Assembly: GCA_965204565.1 (NCBI GenBank)
Contig: CBDBEU010000005.1
Location: 124,001-188,000, forward strand
Origin: CBDBEU01 sp965204565
GTDB lineage: Bacteria; Pseudomonadota; Alphaproteobacteria; Rhizobiales; TMED25
DNA length: 64,000 bases
Direction of reading: 5' to 3'
Part shown: positions 17,556 through 27,330 of the stretch, in pieces
Position numbering within the stretch: position 1 is the first letter of the stretch
Layout: every line of letters begins with the position of its first letter
Position numbers and translations under genes: made by a program
The notes under the pieces: model-generated
What the model saw: the letters and a program-made list of their open reading frames with translations, nothing else
The model's database searches: none
What the model was told of the DNA's origin: nothing

Positions 17556-20468
17556 ATGCTGAAATCAATTATCGTGCGCGGCGCGCGCGAGCATAATCTG
17601 AAAGATATCGACCTAGAGCTGCCGCGTGAAAAGCTGATCGTGGTCACCGGACTTTCCGGCTCGGGCAAGTCTTCGCTCGCGTTCGATACCATCTATGCGG
17701 AGGGCCAGCGGCGCTATGTCGAGAGCCTTTCGGCCTATGCGCGCCAGTTCCTGAAAATGATGCAAAAGCCCGATGTCGACCAGATCGACGGGCTGTCGCC
17801 GGCGGTCTCGATCGAGCAGAAGACGACATCAAAGAATCCGCGCTCGACCGTCGGCACGGTGACCGAGATCCACGACTATATGCGCCTGTTGTTCGCACGC
17901 GCGGGCGTTCCCTATTCACCGGCCACCGGCCTTCCGATCGAAAGCCAGACGGTGAGCCAGATGGTCGACCGGGTGATGGCTCTGGGAGAAGGCACGCGGC
18001 TTTATCTGCTGGCGCCGATCGTGCGCGGGCGCAAGGGCACCTATGCCAAGGAGCTTGCTGACCTGATGAAGCGCGGCTTTCAGCGGGTCAAGGTCGATGG
18101 CTCGTTTCACGAGATCGGCGATGTGCCGGCGCTCGACAAGAAGTTCAACCACGATATCGATGTGGTGGTCGACCGGCTGGTGACCAGCCTGGATATTGCC
18201 AAGCGGCTGGCGGATTCACTGGAAACAGCACTCCAGCTCACCGACGGCATCGCGGTGGCCGAATTTGCCGATGAGCCGCTCGATGCCGCCCGGCTTGCCG
18301 CGCCCAACATGTCGAAAAACGAGACCCACAATCGGCTGGTGTTTTCCGCCCGTTTCGCCTGTCCGGTCTCGGGTTTCACCATCGATGAAATCGAGCCGCG
18401 CCTCTTCTCGTTCAACAATCCTCATGGCGCCTGCCCGGCCTGCGATGGCCTCGGATCGCAGAATGTGGTCGATGCCGACCGGGTGGTTCCGGAGGGCGAG
18501 CGCACCTTGCGCGATGGTGCCATCGCGCCGTGGTCCCGCTCGACCTCGCCCTATTACACCCAGACGCTGGATGCGCTGGCCAAGCACTACAAATTCTCCA
18601 CCTCGGTTCCTTGGTCGGAGCTGCCGGACAAGGCGCGCGAGGTCATTCTTTATGGCTCGGACGGCGAGAAGGTGAAGTTCACCTATGATGACGGCATTCG
18701 CGTCTATGACGTCGAAAAGGCGTTCGAAGGCGTCATTCCAAATCTGGAGCGGCGCTGGCGCGAGACCGACAGTTCCTGGGCGCGCGAGGAGATCGAGCGC
18801 TATCAGTCGCGCAAACCGTGCGAGACCTGCGAGGGCTTTCGCCTGAAGCCCGAGGCGCTGGCGGTCAAGATCGCCGGCAACCATATTGGCAAGGTCGCTA
18901 ATCTTTCGATCCTTCAGGCCGCACGCTGGTTCGAAGGGGTGCCGGAGACCTTTACCGGCAAGCAGAACGAGATCGCCGCGCGCATTTTGAAGGAAATCCA
19001 CGACCGGCTGAAATTCCTCAACGATGTGGGCTTGAGTTACCTGACGCTGGCGCGCGCGAGCGGCACCCTGTCGGGCGGCGAGTCGCAGCGCATTCGCCTC
19101 GCCAGCCAGATCGGCTCTGGGCTGACCGGCGTTCTATATGTGCTGGACGAGCCCTCGATTGGCCTTCATCAGCGCGACAATCAACGCCTGCTCGACACGC
19201 TGGTGCGGCTGCGCGATCTCGGCAATACGGTAATCGTGGTCGAGCATGACGAGGAAGCGGTGCTGGCGGCAGATCATGTGGTCGATATCGGCCCTGGCGC
19301 CGGGGTGCATGGCGGTGAGGTAGTCGCCCAGGGAATGCCCGGCGACATCATGGCCAATCCGGCGAGTCTGACGGGGCAGTATCTCACCGGCATGATGCAA
19401 ATCTCGCTGCCCGAAAGCCGCCGCACGGCCGACAAAAAGCAACTGATCCGGCTTCAGGGCGCAACGGAAAACAACCTCAAACAGGTCGATGCAGATGTGC
19501 CGCTCGGGCTTTTTACCTGCATTACCGGGGTTTCGGGCTCTGGCAAGTCGACGTTGGCGATCGACACGCTGTACAAGGCGCTGGCGCGGGGGCTGAATGG
19601 CGCGCGCGACATGCCGGGCGCGCATGAAAGTCTCACCGGGCTTGAATATCTCGACAAGATCATCGATATCGACCAGTCGCCGATCGGGCGCACGCCGCGC
19701 TCTAACCCTGCGATCTATACCGGCGCGTTCACGCCGATCCGCGAGTGGTTTGCCGAGCTGCCCGAAGCACGCGCCAGGGGATACAAGCCGGGGCGGTTTT
19801 CGTTCAACGTCATGGGCGGGCGCTGCGAGGCGTGCCAGGGCGACGGCGTCATCAAGATCGAGATGCACTTTCTGCCCGACGTCTATGTCACCTGCGATGT
19901 GTGCTCGGGCAAACGCTACAACCGCGAGACGCTGGAGATCGAGTTCCGGGGCAAATCGATTGCCGATGTGCTCGACATGACGGTGGAGGAAGGGGCGGAG
20001 TTCTTCCGCGCCGTGCCGGCAGTGCGCGACAAACTGGAGACGCTGGAGCGGGTCGGGCTTGGCTATATCCATGTCGGCCAGCAGGCAACGACGCTGTCGG
20101 GCGGCGAGGCGCAGCGGGTCAAGCTGTCAAAGGAGTTGTCCAAACGCGCTACCGGGCGCACGCTCTATATTCTCGATGAGCCGACCACGGGGCTGCATTT
20201 CCACGATGTGGCAAAGCTGCTCGAAGTGCTGCATGCGCTGGTTGATCAGGGCAATTCCGTGGTGGTGATCGAGCACAATCTGGAAGTGATCAAGACTGCC
20301 GACTGGATTATCGATCTCGGGCCAGAAGGCGGCGATGGCGGCGGCGAGATTGTCGCTGTCGGAACGCCGGAGGACGTGGCGGCGACCGAGGCGAGCTTTA
20401 CCGGGCAGTATTTGAAGGAGCTGTTTGGGAGGCGTCCGGGCGGCAAAGCGTTTGAGGCTGCGGAGTAA
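17556..20468 (+). CDS. uvrA: excinuclease ABC subunit A
   Basis: Damage-recognition ATPase of nucleotide excision repair, acting as a dimer with UvrB. The 970-residue protein has two ABC ATPase modules: Walker A GLSGSGKSSLA (near residue 32) and GVSGSGKSTLA (near residue 660), signatures LSGGESQRIRLA and LSGGEAQRVKLS, and Walker B segments VLDEPSIGLH and ILDEPTTGLH. Zinc-type cysteine pairs are visible (CPACDGLG, CETCEGF, CEACQGDG, CDVCSGKR). All parts are intact and in order. It sits nine bases behind the acetyltransferase gene and shares its LexA-type upstream region. Confidence 0.98.
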   Translation: MLKSIIVRGAREHNLKDIDLELPREKLIVVTGLSGSGKSSLAFDTIYAEGQRRYVESLSAYARQFLKMMQKPDVDQIDGLSPAVSIEQKTTSKNPRSTVGTVTEIHDYMRLLFARAGVPYSPATGLPIESQTVSQMVDRVMALGEGTRLYLLAPIVRGRKGTYAKELADLMKRGFQRVKVDGSFHEIGDVPALDKKFNHDIDVVVDRLVTSLDIAKRLADSLETALQLTDGIAVAEFADEPLDAARLAAPNMSKNETHNRLVFSARFACPVSGFTIDEIEPRLFSFNNPHGACPACDGLGSQNVVDADRVVPEGERTLRDGAIAPWSRSTSPYYTQTLDALAKHYKFSTSVPWSELPDKAREVILYGSDGEKVKFTYDDGIRVYDVEKAFEGVIPNLERRWRETDSSWAREEIERYQSRKPCETCEGFRLKPEALAVKIAGNHIGKVANLSILQAARWFEGVPETFTGKQNEIAARILKEIHDRLKFLNDVGLSYLTLARASGTLSGGESQRIRLASQIGSGLTGVLYVLDEPSIGLHQRDNQRLLDTLVRLRDLGNTVIVVEHDEEAVLAADHVVDIGPGAGVHGGEVVAQGMPGDIMANPASLTGQYLTGMMQISLPESRRTADKKQLIRLQGATENNLKQVDADVPLGLFTCITGVSGSGKSTLAIDTLYKALARGLNGARDMPGAHESLTGLEYLDKIIDIDQSPIGRTPRSNPAIYTGAFTPIREWFAELPEARARGYKPGRFSFNVMGGRCEACQGDGVIKIEMHFLPDVYVTCDVCSGKRYNRETLEIEFRGKSIADVLDMTVEEGAEFFRAVPAVRDKLETLERVGLGYIHVGQQATTLSGGEAQRVKLSKELSKRATGRTLYILDEPTTGLHFHDVAKLLEVLHALVDQGNSVVVIEHNLEVIKTADWIIDLGPEGGDGGGEIVAVGTPEDVAATEASFTGQYLKELFGRRPGGKAFEAAE

Positions 20469-20509
20469 GGGGGGGATTCGGCGCCACTTTCTTGCAACAA
20501 GCACAAATC

Positions 20510-20745
20510 GTCATCCCCGGACTTGATCGGGGGGCCATCTCGTTGCCTCACCACTTGCTGCAAGGGCAATGGAATAGATGCCCGGGACACGACCGGGCAT
20601 GACTAAGTGGGTGTTTGGTGGCATGGCCGCGCCACACGCACGGACGTCATCGTCCGGCCCCGGCCGGACGATTCAGTAACCCCGGTGGGAGTGGTGAATC
20701 GCAAGCCGTAGTGTTTACTGGGTGCCCCGGTCAAGCCGGGGCATG
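20510..20745. repeat. cluster of GC-rich intergenic palindromes
   Basis: Four hairpin-forming palindromes lie in the gap behind uvrA: CATCCCCGG/CGGGGGG at about 20511-20532, ATGCCCGG/CCGGGCAT at 20578-20600, CGTCCGG/CCGGACG at 20651-20670 and TGCCCCGG/CCGGGGCA at 20723-20743. The core resembles the abundant short palindromic repeats of Rhizobiales intergenic DNA. The first may also act as the uvrA terminator. The stretch 20469-20783 holds no gene. Confidence 0.65.
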
Positions 20746-20896
20746 ATTAGGTGGGAGTTCGCTGCAAAGCCCCTACAACTAACTGTTGATTTTCAGTGAG
20801 AATTGACGCGGGCGGGTGATAAATTTCCACTGGGAAGAGACCCGTGTTCCGACCTCTTCCCCGGCTTTGGAGTCGGGGGATTATGGAGTGATCGAC

Positions 20897-22193
20897 ATGG
20901 ATTTACCGAGTGTAACCCGGCGCCGGCATTTCCGCGATTGAAAGCCGATCCCGGAGATGGCGCGGCGCACCGGACTGTCGCACAACACGATCCGCAAGTC
21001 CCTGCGGTCCGGCACTGTAGAACCGAAGTTCAAGGTTCCCGATCGGGCGAGCAAGCCGGCCCCGTATGCGGACAAGTCGACCACCCGGCTTCGGATCGAG
21101 ACGGGCAGGTCGCGCAAGCGGCGGTGTACAGTCAGGCAGATGCATGCCGACCTTGTCGCCCTGGGCTTTGACGCGGGTCCCATGGCCGGGTTGCAGCCTT
21201 TGCGCGCAAGTGGAAGGCCGAGCGGCAACACGAGCAGCGGACCGGCGGGCGCGGCACCTCCGTGCCGCCGGTCTTTGCGCCTGGCGAGGCGTTCCGGTTC
21301 GACCGGAGCGAGGATCGGGTGATCCCGGGCGGCGAACGGGTCAAGCTGCAGGTGGCCCATACCAGGCTGTCGCATAGCCGGGCATTCATCGTGCGCGCTT
21401 ATCTGCTCCGGCCCCACGAGATGCTGTTCGATGCCCCGACCCGGGCGTTCCGGGCGGCGGGCGGCGTGCCCTGGCGCGGGGTGTTCGACAATATGAAGAC
21501 CGCTGTCGACCGGATCGGCTCCGGCAAGGCGCGGCAGGTAAACGCCCGATTTGCCGCGATGGCCGGTCATGATCTGTTCGAGCCCGCGTTCTGCAACCCG
21601 GCTTCCGGATGGGAGAAGGGTCGGGTCGGGAAGAACGTGCAGGATGCGCGGCGCCGGCTGTGGCAGCCGCTGCCCGGCTTCTCCGATCCGGATGCCCTGA
21701 ACGCCCGGCTCGAAGAGCGCTGCATTGAGCAATGGGGCCGGATCCGGCATGGTGGACTGCCCGGCACCGTCGCCGATGTGCCTGCCGGCGAAGTGGCCGG
21801 CCCGATGCCGCCGGGCCGTCCCTTTGACGGCCTGGTGGAGCACACCAGGCGGGTATCGCCGACCTGCCTCGTACACTTCGAGCGCAACCGCTACAGCGTA
21901 CCGGCATCCTTCGCCAACCGGCAGATGAGCCTGCGGGTCTATCCGGCACAGGCCGGGAGCCTTGTCCCTTTACCGGGATGCCCGACGCGTTCCGGCAGGT
22001 GCAGGCCTGTCTGCTCAAGCGCCCGGGTGGTGACAGGGAGATGGTGGAGATCCTCTCGCTGGTCCTGCAGCATGGCGAGCAGGCCGTGCTCTGCGCGGCC
22101 GAACCGGTGCTTGAAGAAGGTGTTCCCACCAGGACCCGCATCCTCAACCCGCTGCACCGGCCGATCGACGCCGACCCGTATCACTGCCATTGA
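20897..22193 (+). pseudogene. istA: IS21 transposase IstA, broken
   Basis: The start MDLPSVTRRRHFRD is cut by a TGA at codon 15. The helix-turn-helix region RRTGLSHNTIRKSLRSGTVE and the catalytic core (PGEAFRFDRSEDRVIPGG, GVFDNMKTAVDRIGSGKARQ, NPASGWEKGRVGKNVQDARR, then HFERNRYSVPASFANRQMSL) follow in shifted frames. After VYPAQAGSL a stretch of the C-terminal domain is missing, and DAFRQVQACLLKRPGGDREM resumes in another frame up to a stop at 22193. The WSEDW motif of the family is mutated to RSEDR. At least one stop, two frameshifts and one deletion are visible. Confidence 0.8.
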
Positions 22194-22251
22194 TGCCCCA
22201 CAGGCCCTGGAGCCGAGGCGCGAGCCCCGAAGGCCGACCCGGCCCGCTAAG

Positions 22252-22950
22252 ATGCCCTTCGCGGCAAGGAGGGCTCTCCTGCGTCATGACCCTGCAAGCG
22301 CCGCCGTCATGGTCATGCTGCGCTCCGTCAGGATGTACGGCATGGCCCGGGCCGTCGGCGATCTCATCGAACAGGGCACGCCCGCCTTCGATACGGCGCT
22401 CCCCATCCTCTCGCAGATGCTCAAGGCCGAGGTCGCCGAACGCGAAGTCCGGTCCATCGCCTGCCGGATGAAGGCAGCCCGCTTCCCTGCCTGCAAGGTC
22501 CCGGCACCGGAACGACCCATATCGCTGCGGCCCTGGGCGTCCGGGCGGTTGAGCATCATCGCAGGAAAGTACGGTTCTTCTCCACCGTCGACACGGTCAA
22601 CCTGCTCGAACAGCAAAAGGCCCTGAACAAGGCCGGGCGCCTGCCGCGCCTCGATCCCGTTATCCTCGATTAGCCGGGATACCTGCCGTTCGGTCTGTCG
22701 GGCGGGGCGCTGCTGTTCCACCTGCTCTCAAAGCTCTACGAACGCACCGGCGTCGTTATAACCACCAACCTCAACCTCAGTGAGCGGGCGGCATGTTCGG
22801 CGATACCAGGATGACCACGGCCCTGCTCGACCGGCTCACTCATCATTTCCACATCCCGGAGACCGGAAATGACAGCTTCCGGTTCAAGGCTTCCGCTGCC
22901 GGCGGCAAAACGCAAAAGGAGACCGTCCAACACTTGACCACGCCCCCGAC
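22252..22950 (+). pseudogene. istB: IS21 helper ATPase IstB, broken
   Basis: The AAA+ partner of IstA. The N-terminal helices (LRSVRMYGMARAVGDLIEQG) are recognisable, then about 110 bases present in copy B are deleted between GTCCCGG and CACCGGAACG near 22505. The nucleotide-binding loop reads GTGTTHIAAALG, without the Walker A lysine. Walker B (DPVILD) is followed by a TAG at 22672, and the tail TRMTTALLDRLTHHFHIPETG is in another frame. Not functional. Confidence 0.75.
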
Positions 22951-23110
22951 CAGGGGACATGTCACACCACAACCCGGGTCACTTCTCGATGAAAATCCCG
23001 CGGCAAACCTCAGCAGAAATCAACAAATACCCTTCAGGTAGTATCCTGCCGAATTAGCCAATTGCCCATTTTTGTACAGGTCGGCGATCTCGCTCTAGAT
23101 CGGTTTTTAT

Positions 23111-23655
23111 TTAATCCCGTTCATATCCTGCGTCGGCGATAACGTCCCAAAGGTCCGTGACGGTTCTGACGGCTGCCTTTCGTAGCAAAGCCTGGAGCTT
23201 TGAGAATGCCATCTCGATCGGGTTGAAGTCGGGACTGTAGGGCGGAAGATAGAACAGCGTGGCTCCGGCGGCCTCGATGGCTTGGCGGATGCCGGTCACC
23301 TTGTGAGCGGGCAGGTTGTCCATGACCACGATGTCGCCTTGACTGCGTTCGGGCACGAGTACCTGTTCGACATAGGCCTTGAAGGCGACGCCATTCATCG
23401 GCCCATCGAGCAGCATCGGGGCTGCCATGCCGGACAGGCGCAAGCCGGCGGCAAACGTGGTCGTCTTCCAGTGTCCATGCGGGAGCGCGGCCCGACAGCG
23501 CTCGCCGCGTGGAGCCCGGCCGCGAAGCCGCGCCATCTTCGTGCTGGCACCCGTCTCGTCGATGAAGATCAGCCGTTCCGGGTCGAGGTCCGTCTGGCCG
23601 CTGAACCAGAGCTGGCGCCGAGCCATGACATCCGGGCGTTGCTGCTCGGCCGCGT
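23111..23655 (-). pseudogene. IS630-family transposase, 3' part
   Basis: The catalytic domain of an IS630-type (DDE_3) transposase: DPERLIFIDETGASTKMARL with the first Asp, VVMDNLPAHKVTGIRQA with the second, and LPPYSPDFNPIEMAFSKLQALL with the Glu. The N-terminal helix-turn-helix half is absent; at about 23655 the sequence joins an IS1380 transposase end. The C-terminus goes from VTDLWDVI directly to ADAGYERD, so a short internal stretch is also missing. A usable start, ATG 23626, would give only the 171-residue catalytic fragment. Confidence 0.75.
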
Positions 23656-24690
23656 GCGCCGATCTTGATCAGTTTGAGCCGGAGGCCGGTCAGTGACCGG
23701 TCTGCCATCGCCTCGGATCGTTCGATGCAGCGCAGGAACGTGGCCAGGTTGCAGGTCGGCGCATGCAGCTGCAGCCGGACCTCGTTGTCCCGGAACCGTT
23801 TGCACGACAGCCGCGTCCGGCGGAAGGCATGTTTGCCCTCCCTGATGTGCTGCTCGGCGGTACCGCGCCGGTTGTAGAACCGTACCACCCGGTCAGGCTT
23901 CATCGGCAGGTTGGTCACGATGAAGCCATGCGGGGGAACAACTCACCCGGGTGCCGTTCGATCCTGGCGACCACCCGGCGGGGGTGTCCCGGGAGGCGGC
24001 CTGATATTGGAAGTCTTGGTAGAAACGCTTCACCCTGGTCTGCGAGGGGCGGCCTACGGGCCGGGTTGGCCGATGCGCGATCTTCTCGTGCAGGACAGCA
24101 TCGGCGGGCAGCCGAACGGCATGGAAGGAGCCCACATCTTCGAGCCGTTCGTATATCCCGGGAATTGCAAGGGCGGCGGCGGCGCGGAAAAACCGCATGA
24201 GATTGCGCTTGGCATACCGGGCGATCACCGGGTCCGGAACATCCTGCCGGCCATCGGCGCTGTGGACGTTGCCGTTGCGCAGGGCGCAGCGTTCCAACAT
24301 GCCGAACCGGTTGAACAGGAAAAGCGGGTGGTAGCAGATGCAGTCGAAATGGCCGTTCCAGGCGGCCCCTTCCCGATCACCATGGGGCGGGCTGACGGAA
24401 CTGTCCATGTCCAGCACGATGTGCTTCAGCCCGTTGCGATCGTGGAACCGGTCGATCCAATAGCCGTTCAGGTCGGCCAGAGCCGCCCGGTTCTCTGGCA
24501 AAGCCGGCGTATCGGTCTCGAACCGCCCCATTTGCGACGCGGGGGCCGTCTGTGCATCGACGGCGCGCCCACCCACAACCTGCCGCATGACCGGATCACG
24601 GGCGAGCCGGTCCGCATCGTTGACATCCTCGTAGCCGGCGCGCCGCCCATGGACCGACTGCCGAAACAAGCCGTCGAGCCGGTGGACGGT
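23655..24690 (-). pseudogene. IS1380-family transposase, truncated at both ends
   Basis: This is the longest IS1380 copy in the window. On the minus strand it reads VHRLDGLFRQSVHGRRAGY, then MGRFETDTPALPENRAALAD, HIVLDMDSSVSPPHGDREGA with the first Asp, WNGHFDCICYHPLFLFNRFG and CALRNGNVHSADG. Further on are RFYNRRGTAEQHIREGKHAF and FLRCIERSEAMADRSLTGL. A frameshift near 23895 separates the last two pieces. The first ~60 residues are missing because the element abuts cytochrome c coding sequence at about 24690, and the end is replaced by the IS630 fragment at 23655. Confidence 0.75.
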
Positions 24691-24693
24691 GTT

Positions 24694-25102
24694 CTTGCCT
24701 ATTCCGATGCCCTGCAAGCCAAAGCCGGCGAGAGCTGGACCTATGAGGACATGGCCGGATTTCTCGCCGCGCCTAGGCAATGGCTGCCGGGAACGACAAT
24801 GGGATTTGGCGGCCTGAAGAAGCCCACAGATATTGCCAATGTGATCGTCTATCTGCGCTCGGTTTCACCTGATGCGCCGGCGCTACCTGAGGTGGAACAG
24901 CAGGCGGCGGTGGAAAGCGCTGAACCGGCAGCAGGCGCATCAGAGATTGGCGAATCGCATAGCGAGGATGCAACCGGGGGGCCATGAAGCAGCTGAAGCT
25001 GCCACTGCGGAAAAAATGGAAGTTCCGGAAACCGCACCAGAAGCTGCACCGGCACCGGTTACGCCGCCGGCAGCGGCTCCCGGGCCGGTCAGTCCTTACT
25101 GA
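24694..25102 (+). pseudogene. c-type cytochrome, 3' end only
   Basis: The frame reads YSDALQAKAGESWTYEDMAG, FLAAPRQWLPGTTMGFGGLK and KPTDIANVIVYLRSVSPDAP, which is the C-terminal half of a class I cytochrome c with the axial Met in PGTTMGF. It continues as an Ala/Glu/Pro-rich tail. The heme-binding CxxCH half is gone, replaced by the IS1380 remnant. A run of six G at 24976-24981 shifts the frame into a TGA at 24985; with one G fewer the tail would continue HEAAEAATAEKMEVPETAP to the TGA at 25100-25102. It may have been a membrane-linked electron carrier before the IS event. Confidence 0.7.
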
Positions 25103-25641
25103 CCGGCTGATCACGGTTTCCAGCTACCGGGAAGGTCCGACTTCGGCTCGGAATCTGCAAATCTTGCCATGATGCAGGCCTTGCGGGCGCACCTGGCCGG
25201 TGACGGCGCTCGCATGAGCGTGATGGTACATTACCAGACCCACATGTTACACGCGCCGCCGCGGTGCTTATATCGGCTCCAGGCGTAAGGGTGCCATCGA
25301 CGTTCCGCATGAACCCGGGCCGGCATATCTCCAGGCTGGTATAACTTCAGCCCGCATTCCCCAGGTAACGTGACGTTTTCGCGCCTCCGACAGCCGGTAA
25401 CATGTTATATTTCAGCATGTTGTGCGGGCTGTAGGGGGAGATCGCCCGCAGGGTGCCGGTCAGATCGAATTCCGGTTCAAGCCCGTTGCAACAGCCATAA
25501 ATCGCGCCCGGTTCACGAACCGGATGCCCGAACCACGACACAGCCCGTCCAAGAGGCTTGATCCGTACGCAAAACAGCGGCAGCATGATCGAAATGGCAT
25601 TGCAATTGGGGAATGTCGTTTTGATCATGGGAGGAGACCAC
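25103..25641. other. 540-base stretch with no intact gene
   Basis: No complete coding region is supported. At 25156-25170 a short plus-strand frame reads GICKSCHDAGLAGAPGR followed by a stop, which resembles the CxxCH heme site of small cytochrome c5-type proteins and may be a second cytochrome fragment. The 3' part is the leader of dctP and should contain its promoter, but I could not single out a confident -35/-10 pair. A minus-strand frame at 25347-25763 overlaps dctP and has no family similarity. Confidence 0.45.
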
Positions 25642-26658
25642 ATGAAATTCGTCGCGCAACACCTCAAGGCGATTGCAGTTGCAGCCCTGATCGGACTGAT
25701 GCCAGCAGGCGCCTTTGCGGAAGACTGGAAGTTCGCAATCGAGGAAATTCCAGGCTCGATCATGGATGCTTATGCTCAGGAATTTAAGTCGCGCATCGAA
25801 GCGGCAACCGATGGCGAAGTGACCGTGACCGTTTTCCCGATGGGCACTCTGGGCACGCCAACCGAAACCGTTGAACAAGCAGCGGATGGCATCATCCAGT
25901 TCACAAACGTGTCTATCGGCAACCTTGGCACCATCGTGCCAGAAAGCCAGGCTTTCTTGCTGCCATACCTACTGCCTTCCGACCCGGCCAAAATCTCCAA
26001 CATTCTGAGCACCTCCGAAACGATCTACGGCCCGCTGAATGACGATTTCCGCCGGCGCGGTCTTGAAATGATCACCATGTACTCGGAAGGCCCTCAGGTT
26101 TGGACCACCAACCGCGAAATCCGCACTCCGGAAGATTTCTCGAACTTCAAGATGCGAGTCATGGTTTCACCGATCCTGCTGGAAACCTACAAGAACATGG
26201 GCGCAAGCCCGACCCCGCTGCCATTTGGCGAGGTATTCGGCGCGCTTCAGCTTGGTGCTGTAGACGGACAGGTCAACCCGATCCCGACCATCGAAGAAAT
26301 GAAGTTCTATGAAGTAACCAGCCACCTCATCTGGGCCGGTGAGCAGGAGCTTGTCACCACCGTTATTGCCGGTTCCGACTGGTTCGAAACACTCACCCCG
26401 GATCGCCAGAAACTGGTGCGCGACACCATGGCCGGCATGACAGGATTCATCGACGGCGTAGTCACCGACTTCAACCAGAAGCGCCTTGACATCATCAAGG
26501 AAGCCAAACCCGATATCGAACTGGTTGTTCTAACGGAAGAAGAGCGCGACGCCTTCCGGGCCCGCTCCGGTGACACAGCTGCAGCATATGTCGAAACAAC
26601 AGGTGCCCGTGGACAGGAACTGTTGGACGCGCTGCAATCTGAGTTCACCAGCAACTGA
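25642..26658 (+). CDS. dctP: TRAP transporter substrate-binding protein (DctP family)
   Basis: Periplasmic receptor that captures a small carboxylate or related solute for the TRAP permease. The 338-residue protein has a signal peptide ending GAFAEDW, then the DctP fold: EFKSRIEAATDGEVTVTVFP, TPTETVEQAADGIIQFTN, the Arg-containing FKMRVMVSPILLETYKNMGA that fixes the substrate carboxylate in the family, and GALQLGAVDGQVNPIPTI. ATG 25642 follows GGGAGGAG. dctQ and dctM follow, then an agmatinase-family enzyme, hinting at a guanidino or amine-containing acid as substrate; this is inference from context only. Confidence 0.92.
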   Translation: MKFVAQHLKAIAVAALIGLMPAGAFAEDWKFAIEEIPGSIMDAYAQEFKSRIEAATDGEVTVTVFPMGTLGTPTETVEQAADGIIQFTNVSIGNLGTIVPESQAFLLPYLLPSDPAKISNILSTSETIYGPLNDDFRRRGLEMITMYSEGPQVWTTNREIRTPEDFSNFKMRVMVSPILLETYKNMGASPTPLPFGEVFGALQLGAVDGQVNPIPTIEEMKFYEVTSHLIWAGEQELVTTVIAGSDWFETLTPDRQKLVRDTMAGMTGFIDGVVTDFNQKRLDIIKEAKPDIELVVLTEEERDAFRARSGDTAAAYVETTGARGQELLDALQSEFTSN

Positions 26659-26669
26659 TCACATGAAAT

Positions 26670-26703
26670 ATGGGCTTCCCGCATTCTTTTGCGGGAGGCC
26701 CAT
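26670..26703 (+). promoter_or_regulatory. stem-loop between dctP and dctQ
   Basis: Bases 26670-26683 (ATGGGCTTCCCGCA) pair with 26690-26703 (TGCGGGAGGCCCAT) with a single T-G wobble and a six-base loop. No T-run follows. Such a stable hairpin between receptor and permease genes usually stabilises the upstream mRNA or partly stops transcription, giving more binding protein than permease. Confidence 0.75.
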
Positions 26704-26721
26704 CCTTCTGAGCGTGGTTAC

Positions 26722-27330
26722 ATGCAAGACAATGGGCGGATTCCATTCGGAATCCTGGGGAAAATAGACTCAGCCATAGGACGGATTGAAGTCTTTATCC
26801 TGAGTTGGGGCATCCTCTTGATGGCCGTGAACACCATCGCCAACGTCTTTGGCCGCTACGTGTTCAGCCAATCGATCTACTTCTCAGAGGAATTGAACGA
26901 ATTTCTGATCGTAATCGTCACCTTCATGGGGTTGGGATATGCCACGCGTAAAGGCATCCATATTCGCATGTCTGCGATCTATGACGCTTTGCCACCGAAA
27001 ATTCGCAAGGCTTTTATGGTGGTTATTGCTGCAGCCACGACCGTGATGATGGCCATCCTATCCTGGTACGCGTTCGAATACGTCCAAAAGGTCGCAAGCC
27101 GCGGAAGGATCACACCCGCGCTGCAGGTTCCATTGTATCTGACCTATGTCTGGGTCGTTGTTGGTTTGGTCCTGACCTCATTCCAGTATTTGCTAACTAC
27201 AATACGAAACATGAACTTTGCCGAGGAAGAGATCTACGTCTCTTACCTCGAAGTCGACAGCTACGAAGCCCCCGAAACAGCGGCGGCGCTTCGCCGTCAT
27301 AACGAGGGCTCAGAGAAGAGCCAGTCATGA
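26722..27330 (+). CDS. dctQ: TRAP transporter small permease (DctQ family)
   Basis: Inner-membrane subunit that pairs with DctM in tripartite ATP-independent periplasmic transport. 202 residues from ATG 26722, with four hydrophobic segments (about residues 25-47, 58-77, 97-120 and 138-160). The family signature FSEELNEFLIVIVTFMGLGYATRKGIHIRM is present, here given as FSEELNEFLIV and GYATRKGIHIRM. The C-terminal cytoplasmic tail is long and acidic. The stop overlaps the dctM start by four bases (ATGA), so translation is coupled. Confidence 0.92.
   Translation: MQDNGRIPFGILGKIDSAIGRIEVFILSWGILLMAVNTIANVFGRYVFSQSIYFSEELNEFLIVIVTFMGLGYATRKGIHIRMSAIYDALPPKIRKAFMVVIAAATTVMMAILSWYAFEYVQKVASRGRITPALQVPLYLTYVWVVVGLVLTSFQYLLTTIRNMNFAEEEIYVSYLEVDSYEAPETAAALRRHNEGSEKSQS

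Larger units (their letters stand above)
20784..23025 (+). mobile_element. degenerate IS21-family element (copy A)
   Basis: The boundaries are supported by imperfect inverted repeats: the left end starts TGTTGATTTTCAGTGAG at 20784 and the right end, read on the minus strand from 23025, starts TGTTGATTTCTGCTGAG; both continue with CGCGGG-like sequence. TGT...ACA termini are typical of IS21. Inside are an istA and an istB pseudogene in the usual order. No matching target duplication is visible (flanks ...ctaac and aatac...). The element cannot transpose by itself. A second, 5'-truncated copy lies at 34430-35771. Confidence 0.8.

Noticed and set aside
18216..20072. Two long minus-strand frames opposite uvrA
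   Set aside because: They mirror uvrA codons and have no recognisable domain.
20510..20745. CRISPR-like array behind uvrA
   Set aside because: The palindromes differ from one another and have irregular spacing without unique spacers of constant size.
23911..24987. A 358-codon plus-strand reading frame
   Set aside because: The first 260 codons are antisense to the IS1380 transposase; only the last part is real cytochrome c sequence.
25347..25763. Minus-strand frame overlapping the dctP start
   Set aside because: Half of it is antisense to dctP; the rest has no known similarity and no ribosome site.
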